This document shows positions 55,152 to 63,086 of a stretch of 64,000 bases of DNA, piece after piece. The notes under the pieces are model-generated. The model was not told the DNA's origin, searched no databases, and worked only from the letters and a program-made list of their open reading frames with translations. This stretch comes from Bacillus pseudomycoides. Lineage in GTDB: Bacteria > Bacillota > Bacilli > Bacillales > Bacillaceae_G. Numbering within the stretch: position 1 is the stretch's first letter; every line of letters starts with the position of its first letter. The stretch covers positions 1 to 64,000 of the forward strand of contig NZ_NVOY01000032.1 of assembly GCF_002551005.1 (NCBI RefSeq), read 5' to 3'. The position numbers and the translations under genes were made by a program.

Positions 55152-55786
55152 TGAAGAAACACATTTTTGCCATTATCCTTATTAGTATAACAATATTGGC
55201 CTGGGTTATTTCTTGGCCACATCTTCCGAATACAATTGTTACGCATTGGAGCGGTGGAACTCCAGATGGTTATTCTTCTAAATTAAATGGGATGTTGTCA
55301 CTGGTTGGGGTTATGATCGGAACTTATATATTACTCAATGTTGTTTCAAAGATTGATCCAAAGAAAGAGAATTATAAAAAATTCTCGAAAAGTTTTACGA
55401 TGATCACGTACAGTATTCTCTTTGTATTGTTTATTGGAAATATGGATGTTATTGCAACTGGACTAGGCTATGATTTACCGATAAATCGTTTTTCAGGATT
55501 GCTTGTTGGTCTTTTATTTTTAGTGATCGGCAACTATTTACCACAATGTAAACCAAACTATTTCATCGGCATTCGTACACCATGGACATTAAGCAATGAA
55601 GAAGTATGGCGCAAAACCCATCGTTTTAGCGGAAAAGTATTTATTGTTTTAGGGATTATCATGTGTGGAAGTATTTTTGCACCTGTTACTTGGAGCACGT
55701 ATATCATACTGACTGTTGTTTTAGGAGGCGTGGTAATCACAATGCTGTATTCTTACCTTGCTTATAGGAAAGAGATGAGAATGTAG
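55151..55786 (+). CDS. sdpI: SdpI-family membrane immunity protein
   Basis: A 211-aa membrane protein with six predicted helices. The N-terminal DUF1648-type motif is LPNTIVTHWSGGTPDGYS and the SdpI-type motif is NYFIGIRTPWTLSNEEVWRKTHRFSG. It gives immunity to the SdpC toxin and acts as a signal transducer in B. subtilis. No sdpC-like toxin gene is seen in the window. Confidence 0.88.
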   Translation: MKKHIFAIILISITILAWVISWPHLPNTIVTHWSGGTPDGYSSKLNGMLSLVGVMIGTYILLNVVSKIDPKKENYKKFSKSFTMITYSILFVLFIGNMDVIATGLGYDLPINRFSGLLVGLLFLVIGNYLPQCKPNYFIGIRTPWTLSNEEVWRKTHRFSGKVFIVLGIIMCGSIFAPVTWSTYIILTVVLGGVVITMLYSYLAYRKEMRM

Positions 55787-56000
55787 TCGGAAAATACATG
55801 TATTATAAATAGTAGTGAAGTTGTATTGGTATTAATAAAGAATTAAGAAGAAGGCTCTGTTCTAAAAGAGTGTTTCTCCTAATATATAAGTAGAAATATT
55901 ATTTTATGATAATTATTTTAAGGTGTAATTATAACTTAAAGCTTGTACTAGTGAGCTATTTATTCGAATAAAAACAAAGCTTACGAATACAGATGAAATA

Positions 56001-56037
56001 AAAAAGCCGTTCTTCCAATTGGAAAGAGCGGCTTTTT
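56001..56037. terminator. Bidirectional terminator
   Basis: AAAAAGCCGTTCTTCC pairs with GGAAAGAGCGGCTTTTT around AATT (one mismatch). The stretch from 55787 to here contains no other feature that I can see. Confidence 0.85.
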
Positions 56038-56042
56038 AAAAA

Positions 56043-56070
56043 CCTTACAGAAATGTAAGGTTTATGTAAG
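56043..56070 (+). promoter_or_regulatory. BceR-type operator upstream of the second ABC transporter
   Basis: CCTTACA-GAAA-TGTAAGG (56043-56060) is a perfect inverted repeat, followed 11 bp later by a third half-site, TGTAAG (56065-56070). It fits the TNACA-N4-TGTAA motif reported for BceR-like regulators. A possible -10, TATAGT, lies at 56103-56108. The same arrangement recurs at 62254-62283. Confidence 0.7.
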
Positions 56071-56245
56071 AGAAATAGATAGCTGGTTATTATGGTAAAT
56101 GTTATAGTAGCAAGATACTTTGGGAAAGAATTCTAATATAATTTTTTATAGAGATAAGGTTTCTTATATAACAATTCTAATTGTGTAAGGAAGTGTAATC
56201 GTGGCAACAGTAATGATGAGATAGGATAAAGTGAGGGATATCGTA

Positions 56246-57016
56246 ATGAAGACAGTACTAGAAGCAAGGGATATTCGAAAAGTATATGATACCGGTGGAA
56301 ATACATACGAAGCGTTAAAAGACATTAACTTACAAGTGAAAGAAGGCGAGTTCGTTGGAATTATGGGGCCGTCTGGATCAGGAAAAACAACTTTATTAAA
56401 TGTCCTTTCTACAATTGATAATGCGACGAACGGTGAAATCTTAATTGATGGAAATGATATTGTGAAAATGAATGATGATAAATTAGCGTTGTTCCGTCGT
56501 GATCACTTAGGGTTCATTTTCCAAGATTATAATTTATTAGATACATTAACAGTGAAAGAAAATATTGCGCTTCCACTGGCGTTATCAAAAGTAAAAGCAG
56601 GTGAAATTGACCGCCGCGTTCTTGAAATCGCGAAAAAATTTGGCATTGATCATATTTTAGATCAATATCCATACCAAATATCTGGTGGGCAAAAACAGCG
56701 CTGTGCAGCTTCTCGTGCGATTGTTACAAATCCAAGTATGATTTTTGGGGATGAGCCAACGGGTGCGCTAGATTCTAAGTCTGCAACTGATTTATTGGAG
56801 AGTTTGAAAGCATTAAATGAATATGACCAATCGACAATTTTAATGGTTACGCATGATGCATTTGCCGCAAGTTATTGTAAGCGCGTTATTTTTATTAAAG
56901 ATGGTGAATTATATAAAGAACTGCACAGGGGAGAATTAACACGTAAGCAATTTTTTGGGCGGGTATTAGACGTAATGTCTACGATCTCTGGAGGTGCAGT
57001 AGATGACGTTATCTAG
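56246..57016 (+). CDS. BceA-like ABC transporter ATP-binding protein
   Basis: A 256-aa ATPase. Walker A GPSGSGKTT, signature ISGGQKQR, Walker B MIFGDEP, H-loop MVTHD. ATG 56246 has GAGGGA upstream; GTG at 56231 is less likely. It overlaps its permease gene by 14 bp. It has no adjacent two-component genes, so it is probably run by the BceRS-like pair 1.7 kb upstream. Confidence 0.92.
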   Translation: MKTVLEARDIRKVYDTGGNTYEALKDINLQVKEGEFVGIMGPSGSGKTTLLNVLSTIDNATNGEILIDGNDIVKMNDDKLALFRRDHLGFIFQDYNLLDTLTVKENIALPLALSKVKAGEIDRRVLEIAKKFGIDHILDQYPYQISGGQKQRCAASRAIVTNPSMIFGDEPTGALDSKSATDLLESLKALNEYDQSTILMVTHDAFAASYCKRVIFIKDGELYKELHRGELTRKQFFGRVLDVMSTISGGAVDDVI

Positions 57017-58949
57017 TATTGCCATTCGCAATATAAAGCGTAATTTTAAAGATTATGCTTTATATTTTATGTCGATGATTTTTAGTATCGTCATTTATTT
57101 TACATTTGCATCGCTTCAATATAATACGCAAATAGAAAAGGCAACGGAAGGGTCAAAGAAAATTAGTGGTGCCTTCCAAGTTTCTAGCGTGATGCTCATT
57201 ATTTTCGTAGCGCTATTTATTATTTATTCCAATGGTTTCTTTACACGTAAACGAAAAAAAGAAGTTGGTTTATATTCTTTACTCGGAATTCGGAAACGCC
57301 AAATTGGGAAAATGCTGTTTTATGAAAATATGTTAATGGGGTTAATATCGCTACTAATTGGGATTGTAATTGGCAGCGTACTGTCTAAGTTATTCCTTGA
57401 ATTATTAGTAAGCTTAATGGGACTTGATTTACAAGTTTATTTCGAGGTTCCACTAGCGGCGATTATTGATACAACAGTTGTTTTCTTTGTTATTATTTTA
57501 TACACGTCGCTGCAAGGGTACCGTTTAATTTATCGTTTTAAACTGATTGAACTATTTCGCGCTGAGCGTGAAGGGGAAGGAATGCCGAAAGGATCTATTA
57601 TTATCGCTGGTATCGCTATATTCCTAATTGGTTCGGGGTATTTCTTATCACTGCTGTTTACGAAAGTTATTAAATATGCAGATTTCATGATGGTCGCATT
57701 TTATATTTTATTGGCGACTATACTTGGTACGTATTTATTATTTATGTTCTTTACAGTTGTTGCTTTAAGAAGAGCAAGAAATCATAAATCATCCTTTTAT
57801 AATGGAATGAATATGGTAACAACATCTCAGCTTTTATACCGTATTAAAGGAAATGCAAAATCTTTGGCGACAATTGCTATTTTGAGCGCGGTAACATTAA
57901 CGGCTGTTGGTACATCTGTTACGACGTATTATAATACATTTACTCAGGCGAAAGATCTTGCCCCGTATAGTTTTTCTTATGAGAAAAAAGATGCCGCTTT
58001 CGAACAAAAGGTGAATGCAATCTTCGCAGAAGAGAAGAAATACAATCCGATTACAGAGAAATTTGAAATTGAAATGGTGCCGGTGAAAGGGAAATTCGAA
58101 GGTGAAAAAGCAGATATAAGTATGAATTCTCGTTATATAATGACGGAACAATATCAACTTGTGTCACAGTCCGCCTTCAATGTAATTGCGAAAAAAATGA
58201 ATGTGGATGTGGTAAGTTTAACTGCCAGAGAAGCATTTGTATTTGATGGTATGTATATCGAAGGACACGAGTTTAGTATAGCATATAAAGGAAATAAAGC
58301 AGTGTTTCCTATTGGGAATGAAACGAAGACATTAACAATTAAAGATGCTGAAGGTCGTAATGTTACGAACTTAGGAGAATTAGTTGTTGTTGTGCCCGAT
58401 GACGTATACGAGCAAGCGAAAAAGACAGCTGAAACAAGAGTTGTTAAAAATATTAATGTGAAAAATGAGAAAGACAGTACAGTATTAACAGAGAAGCTAG
58501 TAAAGGCTATGCCGAAGGAGTCTGAAGCTGAACCGGTCTTTAGAGATTTCTATACAGGGTTTAAAGGCGGAATGGAAGCAACGGGTATGATGATGTTCAT
58601 CGGTGTTTTCTTAGGGCTTGTATTCTTACTTGCAACAGGTTCTATCATTTATTTCAAACAGTTAACAGAAGCAAATGCAGACCGCGATCGTTACATAGTT
58701 CTTCGTAAAATTGGAGTAACGAAGCAAGAAATGAAGAAAGCAATTGCAAAGCAGATCTTCTTTATTTTTGCGATTCCGTTGGTGGTTGGAATTTTGCATA
58801 GCTTATTTGCGTTAAAAGGATTATCAAACTTATTGCCGTTTGAAATCTTAATTCCGTTATTAATGAGTATCGGCGTATACAGTGTAATTTATATTGGTTA
58901 TTACTTCTTAACGGTTCGTTCTTATTTTAAGATTGTGAGCGGGGAGTAG
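57003..58949 (+). CDS. BceB-like ABC transporter permease
   Basis: A 648-aa FtsX-type permease with about ten membrane helices and a large extracellular domain (about 310-520). It is more distant from the two permeases at 48022-52827 than they are from each other. It likely removes or senses antimicrobial peptides at the membrane. GGAGGTG start inside the end of the ATPase gene. Confidence 0.9.
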   Translation: MTLSSIAIRNIKRNFKDYALYFMSMIFSIVIYFTFASLQYNTQIEKATEGSKKISGAFQVSSVMLIIFVALFIIYSNGFFTRKRKKEVGLYSLLGIRKRQIGKMLFYENMLMGLISLLIGIVIGSVLSKLFLELLVSLMGLDLQVYFEVPLAAIIDTTVVFFVIILYTSLQGYRLIYRFKLIELFRAEREGEGMPKGSIIIAGIAIFLIGSGYFLSLLFTKVIKYADFMMVAFYILLATILGTYLLFMFFTVVALRRARNHKSSFYNGMNMVTTSQLLYRIKGNAKSLATIAILSAVTLTAVGTSVTTYYNTFTQAKDLAPYSFSYEKKDAAFEQKVNAIFAEEKKYNPITEKFEIEMVPVKGKFEGEKADISMNSRYIMTEQYQLVSQSAFNVIAKKMNVDVVSLTAREAFVFDGMYIEGHEFSIAYKGNKAVFPIGNETKTLTIKDAEGRNVTNLGELVVVVPDDVYEQAKKTAETRVVKNINVKNEKDSTVLTEKLVKAMPKESEAEPVFRDFYTGFKGGMEATGMMMFIGVFLGLVFLLATGSIIYFKQLTEANADRDRYIVLRKIGVTKQEMKKAIAKQIFFIFAIPLVVGILHSLFALKGLSNLLPFEILIPLLMSIGVYSVIYIGYYFLTVRSYFKIVSGE

Positions 58950-58953
58950 TAGA

Positions 58954-59013
58954 AAAGTAGCTGCCCCCCAAAAGGCCATTGAATAATGACTTTTTGGAGG
59001 GCAGCTACTTTCT
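58954..59013 (+). terminator. Terminator of the second ABC transporter
   Basis: AAAGTAGCTGCCCCCC pairs with GGAGGGCAGCTACTTT, with an inner CAAAA...TTTTG stem. Confidence 0.88.
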
Positions 59014-59074
59014 TGCCTGCGATATTAAAAACTCAGTCCAACTACATTATCTTTTCTCACCTAAAATAGAAATA

Positions 59075-59103
59075 GCCCCTACTCCGATGATCGAAGTAGA
59101 GGC
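59075..59103 (-). terminator. Terminator of fliB
   Basis: GCCCCTACTCCGAT and ATCGAAGTAGAGGC pair almost perfectly; T-rich sequence follows on the minus strand. Confidence 0.7.
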
Positions 59104-59156
59104 GTACATTTTTAGATAATGCTAACGTAAATGAAAGTTTTATTCGGATCCTCTGC

Positions 59157-60404
59157 CTAATTCTTCGCTAAAATTGCCATATAAGGCATTGTTGTAAATT
59201 CATTCGCCTTCAGTAAAGCGAATGCCCCTTTTAGATAAACTGTGTTATGTTCAACTGTTTTTGCGAAAGATTGGATAAGTTTGATCACTAAATCAATCGT
59301 TAATCCTTTATGAAATCCTGCCATGCCGATTAAATGAAGTTTTATCATTGAATAGTGAATGACTAGCATTACATAATCATCGAAAAGCGTTTTTTGTTCA
59401 AACGGGAATAAGTTTTTAAATATATAATTGACTAGGTAGTTTTCTAAAATGTACTCATGTTCTGTCATAAATGGCTCGTAAAATTTTTCATAGGCCTTTT
59501 TATAGTTCTCTGTAAGTTCTTCAATAGTTGCTTCTTCTGTATATTGAATACCTTTTAACATCTCATCTAAACAGTCGAGGTATCGTTGACTTGAGATAGA
59601 TTGGTTAATACGATAACCCACTAAATCTTTACACAATGCCATTTGCACAGATAACTGAGTAGGTATTTTGTCAAGTGACTCTTTCATTCCTTGATTAGAC
59701 ATCAAATTATTAAAATTAGTAATGACAGTCGGAATTCCATGAACATCACCTTGATCGATGTGTTTCTGTACATTTTGATAGAACATTCCTAAAATGATAA
59801 GACGCTCTGCTAACGTATAAGAGCGGTCTTGGATAACTTGAATAGAAAAAACACGTAATTCCCAAAAATATTTTTTTGGTGTATTATCCATTTTTGGGCC
59901 ATCTGTTTTTAACTGTTTTACAATGGATCCAGGAGTATTAGCTGGTTCTTCAATCTCAGCAAAGTCAATTCCATTTGGATTCAAAAGAGCTAAACGCGCA
60001 GCTTCAGGACATGACATAGTAGCTGATTTCTCAATTACGCCGTTAATACTATTAATAGAGCGAGGGTAGACTGTACAAGTATTAGATAAATACTCTGCTC
60101 CTAATTTTAATTGAACCTTGCAAAGATTCTCTTCAGATAGAAAGGAACATCTTCCTCCATCCTCCATTTTAATTTTAGCGTAAGACTCAGAAGAGGAGTT
60201 CGAACGTTGTCTTGTTACCTTATTTTTGAAAAGTGGTTTTAATTCTAAATCACGAGATTTTTTGTATTTTTTATACGTATCTTCATCAACATTTACTCTC
60301 CACCCAATGCAACATGAATCTTCACACTCTGATCCTATACAAGAGAATTGTTGCATATATTGGGGAACAAGTAGAGGTCTATTTTTGGTGTTATTAAGTG
60401 TCAT
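59157..60404 (-). CDS. fliB: FliB-like flagellin lysine-N-methylase
   Basis: A 415-aa protein of the FliB/YkgJ-type Cys-cluster family. N-terminal CIGSECEDSCCIGW, then CSFLSEENLC, CTVYPR and SCPEAARL hold the clustered cysteines that are thought to bind an Fe-S cluster or zinc. In Salmonella FliB methylates surface lysines of flagellin. No flagellar gene is nearby, so the substrate here is unproven. Confidence 0.82.
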   Translation of the reverse strand: MTLNNTKNRPLLVPQYMQQFSCIGSECEDSCCIGWRVNVDEDTYKKYKKSRDLELKPLFKNKVTRQRSNSSSESYAKIKMEDGGRCSFLSEENLCKVQLKLGAEYLSNTCTVYPRSINSINGVIEKSATMSCPEAARLALLNPNGIDFAEIEEPANTPGSIVKQLKTDGPKMDNTPKKYFWELRVFSIQVIQDRSYTLAERLIILGMFYQNVQKHIDQGDVHGIPTVITNFNNLMSNQGMKESLDKIPTQLSVQMALCKDLVGYRINQSISSQRYLDCLDEMLKGIQYTEEATIEELTENYKKAYEKFYEPFMTEHEYILENYLVNYIFKNLFPFEQKTLFDDYVMLVIHYSMIKLHLIGMAGFHKGLTIDLVIKLIQSFAKTVEHNTVYLKGAFALLKANEFTTMPYMAILAKN

Positions 60405-60576
60405 GGTACTTGTCTCCTTAGTTAATATTACAATAAATCAATAATTTATAATTTAATTGTATATTAGGAAATAAAGATTATCAATGTTAGATTTGAATCA
60501 ATATTTTGGACATGAAAAGTTCAATCTAAGATAATTCCTTAAATTAAAAAGGGATGACTCTTGTTTATTCATATGT

Positions 60577-60627
60577 AAAAAACGAGGCTACCTAAAAGTT
60601 TTACTTTTGGGACAACCTCGTTTTTTG
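60577..60627. terminator. Bidirectional terminator between fliB and hpt
   Basis: AAAAAACGAGG and CCTCGTTTTTT pair, with an inner AAAAGT...ACTTTT stem; it ends hpt leftward. No other feature is visible in 60405-60576. Confidence 0.85.
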
Positions 60628-60642
60628 TTAAGTATGGTTATA

Positions 60643-61173
60643 TTATTTATCTGTTGCAACTGACGCAATAAACGGTAAGTTACGATATTTCTCAGCACAA
60701 TCAATGCCGTAGCCAACGATGAATTCATCTGGGATAACGAAGCCAACATATTCAGCTGTTAAATCAACTTTACGGCGTTCTGGTTTATCAAGAAGCGTAC
60801 AGAATTTTAACGTTTTTGGTTGATGCATCAAGAAGTGGTCTTTTAAGAAGTGAAGTGTTAAACCAGAATCGATAATATCTTCTACTACGATTACGTTTTT
60901 ACCAGTAATATTTACATCGATATCTTTTAGTAATTTCACTTTTCCAGTTGTTGTTGTTTGGTTTCCATAGCTAGATGCAGAAATGAAGTCAATTGTTACA
61001 TCATTTTTAATATGGCGAATTAAATCTGCTGCAAATACGAAAGAACCTTTTAATACGGCAATAACAAAAATTTCTTCGCCTTCAAAATCACGTTCAATTT
61101 GCAGTGCTAATTCTTTTACTTTTTCTTGCAGTTGTTCTTGTGAGATTAAAGTGTCTTTTATTTGAATATCCAT
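60643..61173 (-). CDS. hpt: Hypoxanthine phosphoribosyltransferase
   Basis: Purine salvage enzyme that makes IMP or GMP from hypoxanthine or guanine and PRPP. The 176 aa include the PRPP motif VVEDIIDSGLTL (near 96-107), the flexible-loop region SASSYGNQT, and VGYGIDCAEKYRNLPFIA at the end. AGGAGG start spaced 6 nt. A single gene; the group usually has another copy near tilS. Confidence 0.95.
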   Translation of the reverse strand: MDIQIKDTLISQEQLQEKVKELALQIERDFEGEEIFVIAVLKGSFVFAADLIRHIKNDVTIDFISASSYGNQTTTTGKVKLLKDIDVNITGKNVIVVEDIIDSGLTLHFLKDHFLMHQPKTLKFCTLLDKPERRKVDLTAEYVGFVIPDEFIVGYGIDCAEKYRNLPFIASVATDK

Positions 61174-61348
61174 TGAAATCCTCCTACATTGTAAAACTTA
61201 TGAACAGTTTGACTGTAAAGGATTGAGGGGGAAAAGTCAAAAAAGAGAGTACTTGCTTTAAATGGAATACACATAATAACTAGAATATAATAGAGTGAAA
61301 AAGCAGGCGAACTATGCGGAAACTTATAGCAACTTTTCTTCATAATAA

Positions 61349-61513
61349 ACCCTTTTCTTTTTAGATGGACGCGAGCATCTGGCTGTGCATAGTAGCGGTC
61401 AGGTCCTTTTTCTGCCACGTGCAAGATTTAAAACAAAGGGAGAAAACGAGTGCAGGCCACTTGTTTCTCCATAGCAGCGGCTTTATGTGACAATAATAAA
61501 ATGGATTTATATC
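61349..61513 (+). repeat. Family B repeat between hpt and the channel gene
   Basis: CTTTTCTTTTTAGATGG, hairpin CTGGCTG...CGGTCAG, TGCCACGTGCAAGATT, GAGTGCAGGCCACTTG and an AATAAAATGGATTTATAT end: all the family marks. The rest of 61174-61631 holds only this and a small hairpin. Confidence 0.8.
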
Positions 61514-61546
61514 TATGAGCATTACAGTGAAAGTGGCATGTTCTCT

Positions 61547-61569
61547 AAAGGAGAAGTGCTCCTTTTTTT
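61547..61569 (+). terminator. Small terminator-like hairpin
   Basis: AAAGGAG and CTCCTTT around AAGTG, followed by T. No gene ends immediately upstream on this strand, so it may be an attenuator for the channel gene. Confidence 0.5.
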
Positions 61570-61631
61570 ATATACAGAAAAATGGTAGACTTTCCATTGA
61601 CTACATGCATTGAATAGAAAAGGAGAGTCAT

Positions 61632-61976
61632 ATGATTTCATTTTTACTCACTTTAAAGCGAATGTTAGAAGCGTTTTTTAGAGCGTGGAAAGATAAAGAA
61701 TTTCAAGTATTATTCGTATTAACAGCTGGAACGCTTCTATCAGGAACTATTTTTTATAGTACTGTAGAGAAAATGCGTGTAATTGATGCTTTATATTTTA
61801 GTGTTGTTACATTAACGACAGTTGGGTACGGGGACTTTAGTCCACAAACAGACTTTGGAAAGATCTTTACTATCTTTTATATTTTCGTTGGACTTGGTTT
61901 AGTAGCCGGTTTCATCCGTAAACTAGCAATAAATATTCAACTGTCAGGTCGGTTATCGAGGCGAAATAAAGAGTAA
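61632..61976 (+). CDS. NaK-type two-helix cation channel with a K+-type filter
   Basis: A 114-aa channel subunit with the length and layout of the B. cereus NaK channel: an interfacial helix (FLLTLKRMLEAFFRAWKDKE), outer helix (about 22-44), pore helix (DALYFSVVTLT), filter and inner helix (about 78-100). The filter reads T63-V-G-Y66-G-D68-F-S-P. The NaK channel known from structures has TVGDGN here. Y66 and D68 are the two changes used in the engineered K+-selective variant NaK2K. I expect this channel to prefer K+. AAGGAGAG start; single gene. Confidence 0.93.
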   Translation: MISFLLTLKRMLEAFFRAWKDKEFQVLFVLTAGTLLSGTIFYSTVEKMRVIDALYFSVVTLTTVGYGDFSPQTDFGKIFTIFYIFVGLGLVAGFIRKLAINIQLSGRLSRRNKE

Positions 61977-62008
61977 TACGGAATATATACGAGTTAAAAG
62001 CGTCATGA

Positions 62009-62168
62009 AAACCTCTGTTCTTTTTAGATGGGCAAGAGCAACTGGCCATGCATAGAAGCGGTCAGTGCCGCTTCCTGCCACGTGCGAGGTTTAAAACAAG
62101 GGAAGCCAGCGAGTGTAGGGCATTATTCGTTCTGCATAGCAGTGATTTATATATGACTGCAAATGAAA
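62009..62168 (+). repeat. Family B repeat downstream of the channel gene
   Basis: TCTTTTTAGATGGGCAAGAG, hairpin ACTGGCC...GGTCAGT, TGCCACGTGCGAGG, GCGAGTGTAGGGC. It is directly followed by a short bcr1 derivative, so the two repeats form a composite. Confidence 0.8.
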
Positions 62169-62170
62169 TT

Positions 62171-62225
62171 TTTATCCCGCTATTCGTGGGCAGTAAGACC
62201 CCCATTGATGGAAGTTTCACCTTAT
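62171..62225 (+). repeat. Short bcr1 derivative
   Basis: TTTATCCCGC...GGGCAGTAAGACCCCC joined to ATTGATGGAAGTTTCACCTTAT: about 55 bp with the middle missing. Confidence 0.7.
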
Positions 62226-62253
62226 ATTTGTATATGATTATTGATTATTATTA

Positions 62254-62283
62254 CCTTACAAAAATGTAAGGTTTTTTGTAAGG
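62254..62283 (+). promoter_or_regulatory. BceR-type operator upstream of the 62390 gene
   Basis: CCTTACA-AAAA-TGTAAGG (62254-62271) is a perfect inverted repeat, with a third half-site TGTAAGG at 62277-62283. The arrangement is nearly the same as at 56043-56070, and both are followed by a GATAG a few bases on. Confidence 0.65.
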
Positions 62284-62389
62284 TTAATCGATAGTTTAGC
62301 AGCATTGTTTTGAATAAACTTATCTATGTAAGGCACACACATTTTAGGGAAATAAGACGTTAGGTACTACAACTGAAAGGAGAAAGAGA

Positions 62390-62710
62390 ATGGAGAAGCG
62401 CTCAGCGGCTTTTGCTTTATTATTAGAGAATGATGCGATTATGTTAGCTAATAATAAGGATTGTACAACTGTAATTGATCGGCGAGAAATACCAGTAGAT
62501 TCACGCGATAAAATAGTATGGTACAAATGGAATGAGAACTACAAAGAGAATATAAATGAGCAATATCACATAGGGTATGATGTGCATAGAGTTGTTTTAT
62601 GGAATGAGATGAAATCTTGGATTCATAAGCAAGACGGTAAGAATAATTTTAGCAGCTGCGCACCCCATTCTCAAACTCCTGAAATGGTAAGAAAAAGAGA
62701 GTCACATTAG
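62390..62710 (+). CDS. Hypothetical protein under a BceR-type operator
   Basis: A 106-aa protein with no signal peptide or membrane helix; I do not recognise it. It has several Trp residues (VWYKWNENYKEN, VVLWNEMKSWIHK) and a polar tail (SQTPEMVRKRESH). The tail could be a frameshifted end. GAAAGGAG start. Its upstream region carries the operator described at 62254, which suggests a role in the response to peptide antibiotics, by inference only. Confidence 0.55.
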   Translation: MEKRSAAFALLLENDAIMLANNKDCTTVIDRREIPVDSRDKIVWYKWNENYKENINEQYHIGYDVHRVVLWNEMKSWIHKQDGKNNFSSCAPHSQTPEMVRKRESH

Positions 62711-62736
62711 GAAAGTAACTTGGAATACTGAGGCAC

Positions 62737-62769
62737 AAAAAAAGATTGCTGTTTAAGCAATCTTTTTTT
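62737..62769 (+). terminator. Terminator of the 62390 gene
   Basis: AAAAAAAGATTGCT pairs with AGCAATCTTTTTT around GTTTA. Confidence 0.9.
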
Positions 62770-62805
62770 ATTTGTATAAATACAAATTGAAAAACGGACC
62801 TAAAA

Positions 62806-62972
62806 ACCCCCTTTCTTTTTAGGTGGGAGAGAGCCTCTGGCTGTGCATGAAAACGGTCAGGGCCTTTTCCTGCCACATGCAAAGTTTAAAACAAAGGGAG
62901 AAAGCAAGTAGCGGTCACGTTTTGTTCTGGATAGCGGCAACTTATATGTTGAAAAATCAAAATGGAATTAAA
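62806..62972 (+). repeat. Family B repeat upstream of the glpT-like gene end
   Basis: CCCCCTTTCTTTTTAGGTGG, hairpin CTGGCTG...CGGTCAG, TGCCACATGCAAAG, TTATATGTTGAAAAATC and a terminal AAAATGGAAT. Confidence 0.8.
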
Positions 62973-63020
62973 TATACTTCCTCTACTAAGCATTTTTTGT
63001 AATAAGTTTAAAAAATAGAA

Positions 63021-63067
63021 AAAAATGCCCTTTATCTGATTTTTTTGGTCAGATGAAGGGCGTTTTC
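63021..63067 (-). terminator. Terminator of the glpT-like gene
   Basis: AAAATGCCCTTTATCTGA pairs with TCAGATGAAGGGCGTTTT; T-rich sequence follows on the minus strand. Confidence 0.85.
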
Positions 63068-63086
63068 TTTCGTGTTTTGAGTTGTT

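Noticed and set aside
62048-62269. A 73-aa frame downstream of the channel gene
   Set aside because: It is a translation of family B and bcr1 repeats.
61349-62972. Family B repeats as a riboswitch
   Set aside because: They occur in both orientations and in front of unrelated genes, or behind genes, so a dispersed repeat is the better explanation.
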